Assembly: GCA_026417675.1 (NCBI GenBank)
Contig: JAOACV010000166.1
Span: 1-6,336, forward strand
Direction: 5' to 3'
DNA length: 6,336 nucleotides
DNA from: Verrucomicrobiia bacterium
Lineage (GTDB): Bacteria > Verrucomicrobiota > Verrucomicrobiia > CAIQCK01
Made by a program: the position numbers and the translations under genes. The notes beneath the pieces are model-generated. The model was not told the DNA's origin, searched no databases, and saw only the letters and a program-made list of their open reading frames with translations. This document shows positions 5,379 through 6,336 of this stretch, piece by piece. Numbering within the stretch: position 1 is the first letter of the stretch; the number at the start of each line of letters is the position of its first letter.

Positions 5379-6336
5379 TCACTCCTGTTTGAGGCCGAGG
5401 CGCACGACCAGCGAGCGCGAGAACGGCGGCAGCGCCAGCGAACCGCCGTCGAGCGACGCGCCGCGCCAGCGATCCGTCCACGGATCGTAGGTCTTCGCGG
5501 TGGTTGATTTGACGCCGGCGAGGTCGAGCTTGACGCCGTCGAGCTTCTCCGGCGCTTTACCGTCCGCTAATTCGCTGCGCCAGTCGTTCTGCGAATCGCG
5601 GCACCAGAGCAGCATCGTGCGCTTGCCTTTCAGCGCATAGACGCGCAGCCGAGGATGCGGAAGCATGGCCGGCTGGAAACCCTCGGCGGGCGGGTCGAGG
5701 TCTTTCACCGTCGCCGCGAACCGCGCGAAGTGATGCCAGAGGTTGTTGCGTTCCACATAGTAGTCCCAGTGCCAGCAATGGCCCGGCCCGGCCGCTCCCG
5801 CAAAGAACGGCGCAAAGAGCACGTCGTGGAGGATGATGCCCGCCTTGTCTTTCTCGTAGAGTTTGAACGGCCCGCTGTGGCTCGGCTCGACCGCTCCGCT
5901 CTCGGCCAGCAGGACCGGCCGGCCTGGTTTGTGGCCGAGAAGTATCCTCACCGCATCGGCGGCGAGCACGTCCACCGGGCCGTGGCAGATTTCATATTTG
6001 GCACCACAGTCGAGATAACGATGGACCTGCGCCACGTCGTTGCCGGGCAGGGCGCAAAGGCGCTCGTAGGGTTTGCGTCCCCAATCGCTATCGAAACTGC
6101 CGAGGCTTTGCATCGCGAGGTTCTTCGGGAACAGCCGGTGCAGTTCCGCCAGCATCACCTCCGACCAGGCAAAATAGTCGCCGCCGCTGACGCAGTTGAT
6201 CTCGTTCCAGAGTTCCCACCCGAAGACAGTGGGATTGTCGCCGAAGCGTTGAGCCAACCACGCGAGCTTGCGCTTGAACTGCGCGCGGCTGCGCTCGCCA
6301 TTGAAGAAATCCGCGGTGTCCTTGGCCGGCCCGCCC
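5379..6336 (-). CDS. GH-A clan (GH5/cellulase-like) glycoside hydrolase, 5' end missing
   Basis: This is a retaining glycosidase of the (beta/alpha)8 type with a C-terminal beta-rich region. The frame is open to the right edge, so the true start lies outside; a TTG at 6257 is internal, because upstream codons (KDTADFFNGE, then FKRKLAWLAQRFG) still match the family. Of 318 visible residues, WELWNEIN (40-47) carries the expected acid/base E45, VAQVHRY (101-107) is the usual His/Tyr strand, VLLAESG (141-147) carries the expected nucleophile E145, and HCWHWDYY (186-193) supplies substrate-stacking aromatics. From about residue 218 a region with LRVYALKGKRTMLLW, YDPWTDRW and LALPPFSRSLVVRL looks like the sandwich domain often found after such barrels. 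Substrate is not inferable, though a beta-mannan or beta-glucan is plausible. Any signal peptide would be outside the window. Its stop codon abuts that of gltA on the other strand. Confidence 0.86.
   Translation of the reverse strand, partial: GGPAKDTADFFNGERSRAQFKRKLAWLAQRFGDNPTVFGWELWNEINCVSGGDYFAWSEVMLAELHRLFPKNLAMQSLGSFDSDWGRKPYERLCALPGNDVAQVHRYLDCGAKYEICHGPVDVLAADAVRILLGHKPGRPVLLAESGAVEPSHSGPFKLYEKDKAGIILHDVLFAPFFAGAAGPGHCWHWDYYVERNNLWHHFARFAATVKDLDPPAEGFQPAMLPHPRLRVYALKGKRTMLLWCRDSQNDWRSELADGKAPEKLDGVKLDLAGVKSTTAKTYDPWTDRWRGASLDGGSLALPPFSRSLVVRLGLKQE

Noticed and set aside
1..6336. Search for a novel multi-gene system, mobile element, CRISPR array or RNA gene
   Set aside because: Apart from the fused TPR-zincin protein, all genes belong to well-known families. 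I saw no direct repeats, inverted-repeat ends, transposase, tRNA or rRNA sequence, and gene spacing leaves no unexplained stretch longer than about 170 bases.

Overview
The window is a GC-rich (roughly 60-65 % by eye), densely coded bacterial fragment from a Gram-negative lineage. The best guess is Verrucomicrobiota. This rests on family recall and not on a search: LpxK carries an N-terminal ILERR-type stretch ahead of its membrane helix, and the neighbours (an RluA-family synthase, a TPR/zincin protein and a GH-A glycosidase) fit that group. Lipid A genes show that the cell has an outer membrane. The first 15 bases match the inner part of the Tn5/Nextera mosaic end, so the left edge is a library-preparation artefact and not genomic DNA.

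Layout. Bases 1-2799 are a minus-strand run of three genes, read right to left: an RluA-family pseudouridine synthase (1933-2799), the lipid A 4'-kinase lpxK (706-1878, with a possible longer TTG start at 1929), and an LpxL/LpxM-type lipid A acyltransferase (start at 734, cut off by the left edge). The last two overlap by 29 bases and catalyse consecutive late steps of lipid A synthesis. Bases 2800-2912 are a divergent intergenic region with weak back-to-back promoter candidates. Bases 2913-3920 (plus) encode a TPR protein with a C-terminal HExxH zincin domain. Bases 3921-4088 hold a candidate promoter and a good ribosome binding site for a type II citrate synthase, gltA (4089-5378, plus). Immediately after its stop codon, with no spacer, a minus-strand glycoside hydrolase of the GH-A/cellulase type (5379-6336) begins at its 3' end. 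Its N-terminus lies beyond the right edge.

How the genes work together. LpxK phosphorylates the tetraacyl disaccharide and the LpxL-like enzyme acylates the product, so these two form a real functional pair, with rRNA/tRNA modification upstream in the same probable transcript. The citrate synthase (TCA cycle entry), the TPR-metallopeptidase and the glycosidase have no evident functional link to each other. I see no mobile element, CRISPR array, RNA gene, defence island or other new multi-gene system. The points most worth a second look are the adapter remnant, the TPR-zincin fusion, and the changed positions in the expected NADH site of citrate synthase.
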